Positions 52,517 to 60,788 of a stretch of DNA of 64,000 bases are shown here, one piece after another. A model generated the notes under the pieces. It was not told where the DNA came from, made no database searches, and saw nothing but the letters and a program-made list of their open reading frames with translations. The translations under genes were made by a program, and so were the position numbers. The stretch is from positions 3,132,881-3,196,880 of the forward strand of contig NZ_KI911784.1 of assembly GCF_000516515.1 (NCBI RefSeq). Direction: 5' to 3'. Position 1 is the first letter of the stretch; each line of letters opens with the position of its first letter. Source of the stretch: Chloroflexus sp. Y-396-1 (GTDB lineage Bacteria; Chloroflexota; Chloroflexia; Chloroflexales; Chloroflexaceae).

Positions 52517-53275
52517 TTAGCGCGCTGTCCACCCCAGTGCCATTTCGTACACCGAACCAGTAATCGCACTAGCAGCATCAGAGCAAAGGAACGCCGCCAA
52601 TCCGGCGACTTCGGCAGGCTCAATCAGTCGTTTGATTGCTGCCGGTTCGAGCATCACCTTTTCAATGACTTGCTCCTCTGGAATGCCACGGGTGCGGGCC
52701 TGATCGGCAATCTGCTTTTCTACCAGCGGTGTGCGCACGTAAGCTGGAGCAATTAAATTAACGGTAATCCCATAAGGGCCGCCTTCGAGTGCGGCAGTAC
52801 GGGTCAGACCGAGGAGGCCATGTTTGGCTGAAATGTAGGCACTCTTAAACGGTGAGGCACGCAGGCTATGAACTGAGCCGATGTTTACGATGCGGCCCCT
52901 CCCATTGGCTTTCATGCTCGGCCAGACGTATTTGGTCAGGCGGAAAGGTGCAGTCAACATGACAGCAATCATGGTTTCCCAGCGATCTTCAGGGAAGTCT
53001 TCGATGGCATCAATGTGCTGAAAACCGGCATTGTTGATCAGCACATCCACTCGTCCATACGAATTGAGGGCTGCATCAACCGCTTGCCGACACCCGGCCT
53101 GCGTAGCTAAATCAACCCCGACGAAGAGACCACCCAGTCGTTCGGCTGCTGCTTCACCTGCTGCACCCGGTAGATCGACCAAGACTACCTGGTAGCCGTC
53201 AGCGGCGAATCGTTCGGCGCAGGCTAATCCGATGCCACTGGCTGCACCGGTGATGATGGCAACCTGCTTACTCAT
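52517..53275 (-). CDS. 3-hydroxybutyrate dehydrogenase-like short-chain dehydrogenase
   Basis: SDR enzyme of 252 residues. It has the cofactor motif TGAASGIG, NNAG in LINNAGFQHI, and the catalytic Ser-Tyr-Lys in NIGSVHSLRASPFKSAYISAK. The stretch LIAPAYVRTPLVEKQIADQA is characteristic of D-3-hydroxybutyrate dehydrogenases, which interconvert 3-hydroxybutyrate and acetoacetate with NAD. A polyhydroxybutyrate link is plausible but no such genes are nearby. AAAGGAGG precedes the ATG at 7 nt; it follows the kinase-like gene by 39 nt. Confidence 0.85.
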   Translation of the reverse strand: MSKQVAIITGAASGIGLACAERFAADGYQVVLVDLPGAAGEAAAERLGGLFVGVDLATQAGCRQAVDAALNSYGRVDVLINNAGFQHIDAIEDFPEDRWETMIAVMLTAPFRLTKYVWPSMKANGRGRIVNIGSVHSLRASPFKSAYISAKHGLLGLTRTAALEGGPYGITVNLIAPAYVRTPLVEKQIADQARTRGIPEEQVIEKVMLEPAAIKRLIEPAEVAGLAAFLCSDAASAITGSVYEMALGWTAR

Positions 53276-53314
53276 CGGTGTTCCTCCTTTGGATCGAATC
53301 TCAAGCTACTGAGC

Positions 53315-53965
53315 TTAGATAATGTCTCGAATGGCTGCAACAATTGCTGCCGGTGATTGACCGGCATGAACGCGATAAATAGGCACATGTGTCTCGTAGT
53401 AGTCAATGATAGGCTTTGTTTGTTGCTCGTAGAGTTGTAAACGTGCTCGAATGACTGCCGGCTGATCATCCTCGCGTTGCGACAACGTTCCACCCTCTGC
53501 CAGGTATTGCGCTATCTTTGTGGCATTGTCAATGTGTATGGTCTCTTCCTGTCCGTCAGGTTTATGCCAGATACGGCGACCACTCAGCCGGTGTACAATC
53601 TCTGTTTCGTCCAGTTCAAGGATAATGACGGCATGAAGCTGGCGGCCCACTTCGGCCAATATTGTATCGAGCATACGTGCCTGAGCAATACTGCGAGGAT
53701 ACCCGTCGATCAGACAGTCTTGGGAGGGAGGGATGGCACGCAACCAGCTCCGCATCAGTTCGGCCATAACCTCTTCAGGTACTAACTGGCCTTGTTCAAG
53801 CAATGGTTCGATTTGCCGCCCCAGAGTACTCTGGGCGTGAATTTCGGCACGGAGCTGTTGTCCGGTAGATATGATTGCCATCCCGGTAGCCTGCGCTAAC
53901 TGGGCCGCGATTGTGGTCTTGCCAGAGCCAGGTGGGCCGATGAGAACTATTGTTTTTGCCTTCAC
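53315..53965 (-). CDS. Adenylate-kinase-like nucleoside monophosphate kinase
   Basis: A 216-residue P-loop kinase with GPPGSGKTTIAAQLA, the NMP-binding ISTGQQLRAEI and CLIDGYPRSIAQA (Adk has DGFPRT), and a LID with RRIWHKPDGQ lacking zinc Cys residues. Length and layout match adenylate kinase, but the substitutions suggest a paralogue, and the housekeeping adk is usually found beside ribosomal protein genes. It lies 15 nt after the Ser/Thr kinase gene, in the same operon. Confidence 0.78.
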   Translation of the reverse strand: MKAKTIVLIGPPGSGKTTIAAQLAQATGMAIISTGQQLRAEIHAQSTLGRQIEPLLEQGQLVPEEVMAELMRSWLRAIPPSQDCLIDGYPRSIAQARMLDTILAEVGRQLHAVIILELDETEIVHRLSGRRIWHKPDGQEETIHIDNATKIAQYLAEGGTLSQREDDQPAVIRARLQLYEQQTKPIIDYYETHVPIYRVHAGQSPAAIVAAIRDII

Positions 53966-53980
53966 ATGTACCGTCTTGTT

Positions 53981-56578
53981 TTAACCTGATACACGATTAA
54001 TGGCCTCGTCGATACCGGGATATTCGGGATTCATCTGTTTAAGTTTTTGATAGGTTGTGAGAGCTTCATCCCATCGTCCCTGTTCTTCATAAGTACGACC
54101 AAGACCGAAGTACGCACTAAGATATTCGGCATCGAGTTCAATGGCTCGCGTGAACATCGACTCGGCCTCCTGATAGCGATTACTGAGAAAGAGACTCCAG
54201 CCAAGGCCATTAAAAATCTCTTCCTCCTGATCGTTAAGTTGGAGCGCTTTTTCAAACGCTTCTATCGATTCATCGTAGCGATCCTGGTATTGGAGAATCC
54301 AACCCAGGCCATTATATGCAAGACTAGCATAGTCGTCGAGTTTGATAGCCGTGCGATATGCGGTTTCGGCTTGTTGATACAGTTGATTTTGTACATTCTG
54401 ATCGGTGGCATCGTATCCGGCAAACAGGCTGGCTTCTCCCAAAAAGAAATGCGCGATTGCTGAGGATGGATTGAGTTCAACTGCCTGTTTGAAGTAGTCA
54501 ATGGCTTTTTGTGTATCACCCTGATCGAAGGCGACTCGTCCTAAACCGAGCAAGGCAAAACTATCGTTAGGATTTTGTTTGCGAGCCTGCTCGAAGGTGC
54601 GTTGAGCTTCATCTAACTGATCACCAAAGTACGCGATCCAGCCCAATCCTACTTGAGCCGGGCTAAAGTTGGGATCGAGTTGCAGCACAGCGTTGAATTC
54701 GTTTCGCGCCGTCGTTAGTTCGTTCACCGAAAGATAGATCGTTGCTAGCTCATAGTGGAAGAAGGCCAGCGTCGGGTAGGCGTCGATAGCAGCTTCAAGA
54801 CTGCTGATAGCCTGTTCGAGCACTCCCGAATCGTTACGCAGTTTGTAGTCCTGAGCAAAAGCCCAACCTAGGAGCGCACGGATAAAGGCCTGAGTCAACG
54901 GATCGCTCTGGTTGAGACGGTCTTCGGCATCACCAATCGCGGCAAATGCCTCGTCCATCAGAGTATTATTCCGACTATCGGCAGCATTCGTTGCGACTAC
55001 TGCTGCGCGTAAGGCATAACCAATGGCGGCTGTCGGGTCAGCAGTGATGGCGCGTTGACTTGCTGTGCGGGCCTGAACAATATCACCCAATTGAAAATAG
55101 ATATAACCGGTGATACCTTCGCCAAGCGCCCTGGCTTGACCATTGTCGGCATTGAGTAATGGTTTTGCGGCCTTTATCACCGCCTCCCAATCACCTTTCG
55201 CCAGTAAAGCCCATGCCAGGCGGGCATGAGCCTGCATATTAGCCGGATCGGCGTCAACTGCTGACTGATAGGCTTCGATGGCACTAGTCAATCCATTTGG
55301 GCGAGCCAGTGCGGCGTCGCCTTCATTTATGAGCGTTTCATCGGGTTGTGTGATAACCGTTGGCGACGGCGGCGACACAGGGCGAAAAAGGAAGAAGGCG
55401 GTCAGGCCGCCGCCGATCAAGACGACACCAGCAATGAGACCGATAAGAATAATGCCGACCGGTAACCCTTTTCTGGAGGTCTGGAGTGGTGCTGTTGGGA
55501 CGTTAAGCGGGTTTGGCGTTGGTATTGGTGGTGTGGCGCTATACGGATGGGCTGCCGATGCGGCTGGTGTTTGAACGTAGATGGGGGGTAGTGGGGTGGC
55601 AGGCGTAGTTGGTACATACGCGGGTGGTGGGGTAGCAGACACAGTTGGTGCATACGCGGGTGGTGGGGTTGGTTGGCTCGGAATGGCCGCAGCCGGCATC
55701 CCACGCTGTGGCGTCAAGGGGCGGCTCAATTCTTGTTCGCTTAGGCCGACGGCCTGCCGCAACGCGGCAACCATTTCGCCAGCCGAGGCAAAGCGGGCTT
55801 CGGGCTTACGAGCCAGCGCACGCATGATAACATCTTCAACGGCTGGTGGTAGATCGCTACGAAGGTCGCGGGGCGGAATAGGCGCATGAATGAGACGCGC
55901 GGCCAGCATCGCCATCGGGGTCTCGGCTTTGAAGGGGAATGCCCCGGTGAGCAGCTCGTAGAGCATCACACCCAGGGCATAGATGTCGGTTGGCGGGCCA
56001 ACATTTGGCAACCCCTGCGCCTGTTCAGGGGACATATATTCAGGGGTTCCCATTACTGTTCCGGCGATGGTTAAACCACTACTACCGCTCCCAATACCAC
56101 GTGCCAGGCCGAAGTCGGTCAGATAAATCCAACCGTCGTCGGTGATCATCACGTTCGAGGGTTTAATATCGCGGTGAATAATGCCTTGTCGATGGGCGTA
56201 ATCCAGTGCTTCGCCAACCTGAGCCAGAATTTGTGCAGCCCGTTTTACCGGCAATGCCCCTTCTTGCTGGAGCAACTGTTTGAGCGTGCGCCCTTGAATG
56301 AACTTCATGGCAATATAGTGGTATCCTGCCACTTCGCCAACTTCATAGATAGGCATAATGTGGGGGTGCTCTAAACGGGCCGCACTGCGTGCCTCTTGTC
56401 GAAAACGAGCAACATAGCTCTGATCACTGGTCAACTCTGGTGGCAGAATCTTCAACGCGACAATACGATCAAGATCGGTCTGGCGTGCTTTGTAAACAAC
56501 GGCCATCCCACCACGTCCCAGTTCAGAAATGATTTCAAAGCGGCCAAGCGTTCGACCAACAAGGGATAGTTCACTCAT
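53981..56578 (-). CDS. Ser/Thr protein kinase with transmembrane helix and TPR repeats
   Basis: An 865-residue protein. A PknB-type kinase domain spans ~12-280 (GRGGMAVVYKAR, VALKILPPE, HRDIKPSNVMI, DFGLARG, GTPEYMSPEQAQG). A Pro/Thr/Ala-rich linker precedes one transmembrane helix (VGIILIGLIAGVVLIGGG, around residue 375-400). About ten TPRs fill the rest, on the outer side if the kinase is cytosolic. It likely phosphorylates cellular proteins in response to external or scaffold binding; targets are unknown. ATG 56578 has AGGA upstream. It leads an operon with the adenylate-kinase-like and dehydrogenase genes. Confidence 0.92.
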   Translation of the reverse strand: MSELSLVGRTLGRFEIISELGRGGMAVVYKARQTDLDRIVALKILPPELTSDQSYVARFRQEARSAARLEHPHIMPIYEVGEVAGYHYIAMKFIQGRTLKQLLQQEGALPVKRAAQILAQVGEALDYAHRQGIIHRDIKPSNVMITDDGWIYLTDFGLARGIGSGSSGLTIAGTVMGTPEYMSPEQAQGLPNVGPPTDIYALGVMLYELLTGAFPFKAETPMAMLAARLIHAPIPPRDLRSDLPPAVEDVIMRALARKPEARFASAGEMVAALRQAVGLSEQELSRPLTPQRGMPAAAIPSQPTPPPAYAPTVSATPPPAYVPTTPATPLPPIYVQTPAASAAHPYSATPPIPTPNPLNVPTAPLQTSRKGLPVGIILIGLIAGVVLIGGGLTAFFLFRPVSPPSPTVITQPDETLINEGDAALARPNGLTSAIEAYQSAVDADPANMQAHARLAWALLAKGDWEAVIKAAKPLLNADNGQARALGEGITGYIYFQLGDIVQARTASQRAITADPTAAIGYALRAAVVATNAADSRNNTLMDEAFAAIGDAEDRLNQSDPLTQAFIRALLGWAFAQDYKLRNDSGVLEQAISSLEAAIDAYPTLAFFHYELATIYLSVNELTTARNEFNAVLQLDPNFSPAQVGLGWIAYFGDQLDEAQRTFEQARKQNPNDSFALLGLGRVAFDQGDTQKAIDYFKQAVELNPSSAIAHFFLGEASLFAGYDATDQNVQNQLYQQAETAYRTAIKLDDYASLAYNGLGWILQYQDRYDESIEAFEKALQLNDQEEEIFNGLGWSLFLSNRYQEAESMFTRAIELDAEYLSAYFGLGRTYEEQGRWDEALTTYQKLKQMNPEYPGIDEAINRVSG

Positions 56579-56762
56579 AATTTTTCCTAACTCGCCTGGA
56601 GTGTGTCTGAAAAGTGTTTCACTTACCGACTTCTGGCCCGCATACTGAGGCGAGCGGGTAGAGCCGTTGAATGTCATCAGAGAGTCGTATCGTCGTGCGC
56701 TTCTACCATCCCCGTATCTTGCGACACGCAGGTAGAACCATCGTACAACGCATAAGCACGCA

Positions 56763-56792
56763 CCGGCGGGCGAGTTTGGAACCCGCTCCTAC
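56763..56792. repeat. Dispersed palindrome, copy 3 (inverted)
   Basis: GCGAGTTTGGAACCCGCTCC is the reverse complement of the 11631 copy with one change; the flanking ctacc also matches. Confidence 0.75.
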
Positions 56793-56975
56793 CGATGCAG
56801 TGGCGAGCACGATGGACGAGACACGCCATCCCTGAACGGCAACACACCCGCTCACGGTCGAACCTAAGAGGGTGTGTGCGTAGATAACCATCGGGACAGA
56901 ATGCAGGCCTCTTCTCACTTCTGACTCCTAGTCCGTGCTCCCAGTAAGGTGCAGGTTACGGACGCACTCTCAGAG

Positions 56976-57175
56976 TGTGTCTGAACATATTCCTGGAACC
57001 TGGGATCGCGGTCCTCCGGTTCGCGTCCTGCCATGAGCAGTTGTCCAAATGTGCTCTGTAGGTCGCGACTCATGGCGCGGTTGCCCTCTCCTTTCCTTCC
57101 GACTGACCCCCTCCGCTCCTACAAGGGAAGAGGAAGGAGAAGAACGACCAGCGACAAAAAGGTTTTTCAGACACA
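56976..57175. repeat. 200-bp segment with 10-bp terminal inverted repeats
   Basis: TGTGTCTGAA at 56976-56985 and TTCAGACACA at 57166-57175 bound a 200-bp non-coding segment; another direct copy of the end lies at about 56599-56611. This looks like a small non-autonomous element; no clear target duplication is seen. Confidence 0.5.
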
Positions 57176-57203
57176 TGCTCACATACAGAATCCCGGCTTC
57201 AGT

Positions 57204-57971
57204 TCATGATGTACCGGCTGCATACGTATAACGACTGATCAGGTTGCCGTTTGCATCACGTAAGACGGCGCTGTCTGTAGTGTTGTTCCAGATAGGTTGT
57301 CGTGAACCCCAGTATACGTTATACGCATCATCGATCCCGACCTTCGTCCACACCTTCACTTCGGCGCCACCGGCAAGTGTGAAAGAAGGAAAAGTGTACG
57401 TGCGTTGGCTCCCTTCATCAACTAGCGTCCACCCGGTGAGTTCAACCGGCTCGTGCGATTGATTGGTGATAACGACGAATTCACCTTCCAGATCGCTACC
57501 GGGCGGATCGTATTCAATGTACGTAATACTCACGTTGGGCGGTTCTGCAACCAGTCGTTCGATCTCGGTAATCGACCCGGCTACCTCTTCGGTCAAGAGT
57601 TCGGCAATATCTTCCTCGACCGGCTCGCCATCTGCCTGGCTGGCGGGTGATGGCGACGATGCAGCGAGCGCTTCTGGGGTAATGATCACGGTCAGATGTT
57701 GTTCAGGTTCGGGGTGACGGGTTGGAGGAGGTGAGGAAGGTTCATTTGCCCAGCGGTTGATCTCTTGCTCGGCAATGCGCGCAAAATCACCAGGCAGGCT
57801 GGCAAATCCACGGCTCAGCTCATACAACGCTCGTTCCATATGCGTGCGACTCTGGGCTGGAAGGAGACCGAGTGGCAGCCGCAACAGCCCAAGACCAAAT
57901 CGACCAACTTGAACGGCTGTCTGTTCAATCGTACCGTACAGCGGATCGTTGTGGGATGAGCGGGTAGACAT
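57204..57971 (-). CDS. Lamin-tail-domain protein
   Basis: A 255-residue protein. The N-terminal ~75 residues are amphipathic (VGRFGLGLLRLPLGLLPAQS), a Pro/Ser/Glu-rich linker follows, and the C terminus (~140-255) is a lamin-tail (LTD) domain: NVSITYIEYDPPGSDLEGEF, VVITNQSHEPVELTGWTL, YTFPSFTLAGGAEVKVWT. LTDs are Ig-like folds found on secreted or surface proteins, but no signal peptide is evident here. ATG 57971 follows GGAGGAGGG. It is 48 nt downstream of the sugar-nucleotidyltransferase gene on the same strand. Confidence 0.8.
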   Translation of the reverse strand: MSTRSSHNDPLYGTIEQTAVQVGRFGLGLLRLPLGLLPAQSRTHMERALYELSRGFASLPGDFARIAEQEINRWANEPSSPPPTRHPEPEQHLTVIITPEALAASSPSPASQADGEPVEEDIAELLTEEVAGSITEIERLVAEPPNVSITYIEYDPPGSDLEGEFVVITNQSHEPVELTGWTLVDEGSQRTYTFPSFTLAGGAEVKVWTKVGIDDAYNVYWGSRQPIWNNTTDSAVLRDANGNLISRYTYAAGTS

Positions 57972-58019
57972 AGTACCCTCCTCCAAACAATTATCGTTAC
58001 GGTCGCCAATCGACCGCTT

Positions 58020-60512
58020 TCACTGCAAACTTGTCACCAAACCGGCATATTTCTCGGTCAAGACACGGGCATGCTCTTCACTAGTACCTTCTGCAATCAC
58101 ATGAAAGAATGGCCCATCAGGGTCGGGTAAGATCAGCACCCATTCCTGGCCCAATTCGATCTTGATACCGTCAATCTGCTCGCCATGTCGCTCGTGGTAT
58201 TGTTGATTGAGGATTCGCATCACCTTGCCCTTGCTCTCCCACCGGCATGGAACACGGGTTTGCCAGAGATAATAGGGTGGTAGATCAGCTAATACCTCGC
58301 TGAGTCTAGTTTGGTTAATGGTAAGCAACTCCATCAGCCGGGCAATCGCAAACATTCCGTCGGCAACGGGGTAGAAATGCGGGAAAATATAGTTGCCCGT
58401 CCCATCACCGAGCAGGAGGAGATCAGGGCGTTCAGCGGCCAGATTCATCAACGCACCGACATTGGCGCGGGTACGGATAATACTCCCACCGTAGCGGGCA
58501 GCGATCTGCTCAAACGCCCGTGGTGCAGTTACCGGTACGGCCACAATTCCACCGCCATTGGCACGCATTGCCATTGCCGTGAAGGCTGCCAATGCGCGTA
58601 GCGGATGCAACCGGTGCCCCTGATCGTCGATCAGGAAAATTTTCTCGCCACCGGGATCGAGCCGAACCCCAAATTGCGCACCAACGACCGGTGTAATCTT
58701 GGTCAGCCGGGTCATTGCTGCCTCAAAATCGGCACTTGTCTGAAAGACCATGCGTTCATCGAGGTAAACATTCAATTCTACTGCATCGGCCTGCATACGA
58801 CGCAAAATCTCGGCCATGACTGTGCTGGTGCTGGTATTTGCGTAGTCGATTACAATAGGGAAGCCTTTGCCAAAGGCGGCATTTTGACCCAAAGCTTTCA
58901 TAAATGCCGCCCGATAGGTCTCTTCAACATCTTCTCCGTAGAAAATACGACCGATCTCATCGAGGTAGGCCCGGCGGTAATCTTCACGGAAAAACGTGTT
59001 CTCAATTTTTCGTTCGGTAGCGCTGTTGATGTCGAGACCGAGATGGTTGAAGAACTTAATTTCGGCAATACGATTGTCGAAGGGCGAGATACGCACATGG
59101 ATACCACCAGCCGCACCACTGGCGTAGGTATAGTAGCGCGCAATCGGAATCGGGACATTACGCAGGTCACAGACGTTGATCCCGGCTGAGGGCAAACCGG
59201 CGATAATCGCCCGTTTGAGCATACGAGGCGTAAAGTGGGCGTCACGGTTAATGGTAACGGTTGAGCCGCGAGGCAGAGTAGCACCGTAAGCTGCACCTAG
59301 GCGGGCACACATTTCTGGGGTGATCTCGATATTGACCAGGCCGGTGATCCCGTAGCGCCCGAATAGCACACGCCGACCCTGACTGCCCCAAATAATGCTA
59401 GAAGTAACCGTCGCGCCTTCATCAACTTCTTTTGAAGGCCAGATTTTGACATTTGGCTGCACGACTGCTCCAGCACCGATTTGCACACCATCACCGATCA
59501 CGGCGCCCTCAAAAATCATTGCCCGTGAACGGATATTGCACTGACGCAAGACAATCGCACCGCGTAACTCAGCTCGTTCGCCAATGTAGGAATTGCGCCA
59601 AATGATCGAGCGGTCGATGTTGGCACGGCTGTCAACAATAGTGTAATCGCGGATGACCGAAGGCCCATGAATGATCACCCCGCCTTTAATCTTAGCGCCA
59701 TGACCGAGATAGATCGGGCCGTGCAATTGGGCGTCAGGAGCAATTTCAGCATCGCGATCAATCCAAATGTCGCCACCGATATTATGACCGATACGCGGTA
59801 GATTCACCTTTCCCGAGAGGTAATCGCTACATGCTCGCATGTACTCCTCGATGGTACCGACATCCGTCCAGTATCCGTTGGCGATGTACCCGTAAAGACG
59901 GTCGCCACGGTGCAGCATGCGCGGAAAGACATCTTTCGACCAGTCGGTGACTTTGCCGCGTTCAATATAGTTAAAAATTTCAGGATTGAAGACGTAGATA
60001 CCTGTATTGACCGTGTCTGAAAAAACCTCACCCCAGCTCGGCTTTTCAAGTAATTGCCGGATTCGCCCCTGTTCGTCGGTAATGATGACACCGTAATCAA
60101 GCGGATTGGCCACACGGGTTAAGGTAATTGTAGCTGTAGCGCCAGAAGCAATATGATGTTCAATAATTTGCGTGAGGTTGAAATCGGTGAGAGCATCACC
60201 GGAAATAACCAGAAATGGTTCCGTGAGCAGATGTTCAGCATTTTTGACACTACCGGCAGTACCGAGGGGTACTTCTTCCAGCGAGTATGTAATGTTAACA
60301 CCATACGCACTGCCATCGCCGTAGTAATCCTGGATCACATTCGCCAGGTACTGCACGGTAATGATAATATCGGTAATTCCGTGCAGTTTAAGCAATTCAA
60401 TAATATGCTGGATCACCGGTCGGTCGACCAGTGATACCATCGGCTTGGGGCGATTGATCGTGAGCGGTCGCAGGCGAGTGCCCTCGCCGCCGGCCATCAC
60501 AACAGCTTTCAT
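58020..60512 (-). CDS. Sugar-1-phosphate nucleotidyltransferase fused to a degenerate phosphohexomutase domain
   Basis: An 830-residue fusion. Residues ~1-235 are a nucleotidyltransferase ([31 protein letters not shown]). Residues ~250-380 are left-handed beta-helix hexapeptide repeats. Residues ~385-830 follow the phosphohexomutase layout, but the catalytic SHNP loop is replaced by ISPFDN (475-480), the DGDxDR metal loop by DPGGEK (619-624), and the GEQSGH loop by GDGTGN. The mutase half is therefore probably non-catalytic. Mannose- or glucose-1-phosphate nucleotidyl transfer is the likely reaction. ATG 60512 has GGAG upstream. Confidence 0.85.
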   Translation of the reverse strand: MKAVVMAGGEGTRLRPLTINRPKPMVSLVDRPVIQHIIELLKLHGITDIIITVQYLANVIQDYYGDGSAYGVNITYSLEEVPLGTAGSVKNAEHLLTEPFLVISGDALTDFNLTQIIEHHIASGATATITLTRVANPLDYGVIITDEQGRIRQLLEKPSWGEVFSDTVNTGIYVFNPEIFNYIERGKVTDWSKDVFPRMLHRGDRLYGYIANGYWTDVGTIEEYMRACSDYLSGKVNLPRIGHNIGGDIWIDRDAEIAPDAQLHGPIYLGHGAKIKGGVIIHGPSVIRDYTIVDSRANIDRSIIWRNSYIGERAELRGAIVLRQCNIRSRAMIFEGAVIGDGVQIGAGAVVQPNVKIWPSKEVDEGATVTSSIIWGSQGRRVLFGRYGITGLVNIEITPEMCARLGAAYGATLPRGSTVTINRDAHFTPRMLKRAIIAGLPSAGINVCDLRNVPIPIARYYTYASGAAGGIHVRISPFDNRIAEIKFFNHLGLDINSATERKIENTFFREDYRRAYLDEIGRIFYGEDVEETYRAAFMKALGQNAAFGKGFPIVIDYANTSTSTVMAEILRRMQADAVELNVYLDERMVFQTSADFEAAMTRLTKITPVVGAQFGVRLDPGGEKIFLIDDQGHRLHPLRALAAFTAMAMRANGGGIVAVPVTAPRAFEQIAARYGGSIIRTRANVGALMNLAAERPDLLLLGDGTGNYIFPHFYPVADGMFAIARLMELLTINQTRLSEVLADLPPYYLWQTRVPCRWESKGKVMRILNQQYHERHGEQIDGIKIELGQEWVLILPDPDGPFFHVIAEGTSEEHARVLTEKYAGLVTSLQ

Positions 60513-60592
60513 GGCGGCTCCTGCAAACTGTCGATACCGCGACGACAACCAGGCTGCGCGGCGGAGGGGCGGGATACCACAACAGCACCCTC

Positions 60593-60622
60593 AGTATATC
60601 ATGGTACGAACCTGCCCGGCAA
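60593..60622 (-). promoter_or_regulatory. Promoter of the nucleotidyltransferase gene
   Basis: Minus strand TTGCCG (60617-60622), 18-bp spacer, TATACT (60593-60598) with TGA directly upstream of the -10. Confidence 0.6.
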
Positions 60623-60626
60623 CCTC

Positions 60627-60655
60627 TTGCCGAAAACGTTCTCTCGTGTTATACT
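60627..60655 (+). promoter_or_regulatory. tRNA-Leu promoter
   Basis: TTGCCG (60627-60632), 17-bp spacer, TATACT (60650-60655) preceded by TGT. Transcription would begin a couple of nt before the mature tRNA. The -35 boxes of this and the divergent promoter form the inverted pair CGGCAA-cctc-TTGCCG. Confidence 0.75.
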
Positions 60656-60663
60656 CGCCAAGG

Positions 60664-60747
60664 GGGGACGTGGCGGAATGGCAGACGCGCATGACTTAGG
60701 ATCATGTGCCGCAAGGCGTGTGGGTTCAACTCCCACCGTCCCCACCA
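60664..60747 (+). tRNA. tRNA-Leu, anticodon UAG
   Basis: Type II tRNA of 84 nt. Acceptor GGGGACG pairs with CGTCCCC, followed by discriminator A and encoded CCA. The D arm is GCG...CGC with GAATGGCAGA, the anticodon stem CATGA/TCATG encloses CTTAGGA (anticodon TAG, reads CUA/CUG codons), a long variable arm TGCCGCAAGGCGT follows, and the T arm is GTGGG-TTCAACT-CCCAC. All stems pair. Confidence 0.96.
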
Positions 60748-60754
60748 CGCGAAG

Positions 60755-60788
60755 ACCGTGTAGCATACTCCCGCTACACGGTTTTTTG
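60755..60788 (+). terminator. tRNA-Leu intrinsic terminator
   Basis: ACCGTGTAGC pairs with GCTACACGGT (10 bp, 8-nt loop) and runs into TTTTTT. The right arm overlaps the last codons and stop of the convergent HEAT-S1 gene. Confidence 0.85.

Larger units (their letters stand above)
56579..57203. other. 0.6-kb repeat-rich intergenic region
   Basis: It contains three copies of GAGTGTGTCTGAA-type ends (two direct, one inverted) and an inverted copy of the GGGTTCC palindrome (56763-56792). No gene is supported; frames over it consist of repeat sequence. Confidence 0.6.

Noticed and set aside
56703-57182. Small minus-strand frames of about 70 codons
   Set aside because: They consist of dispersed repeat and terminal-inverted-repeat sequence with no coding signals.
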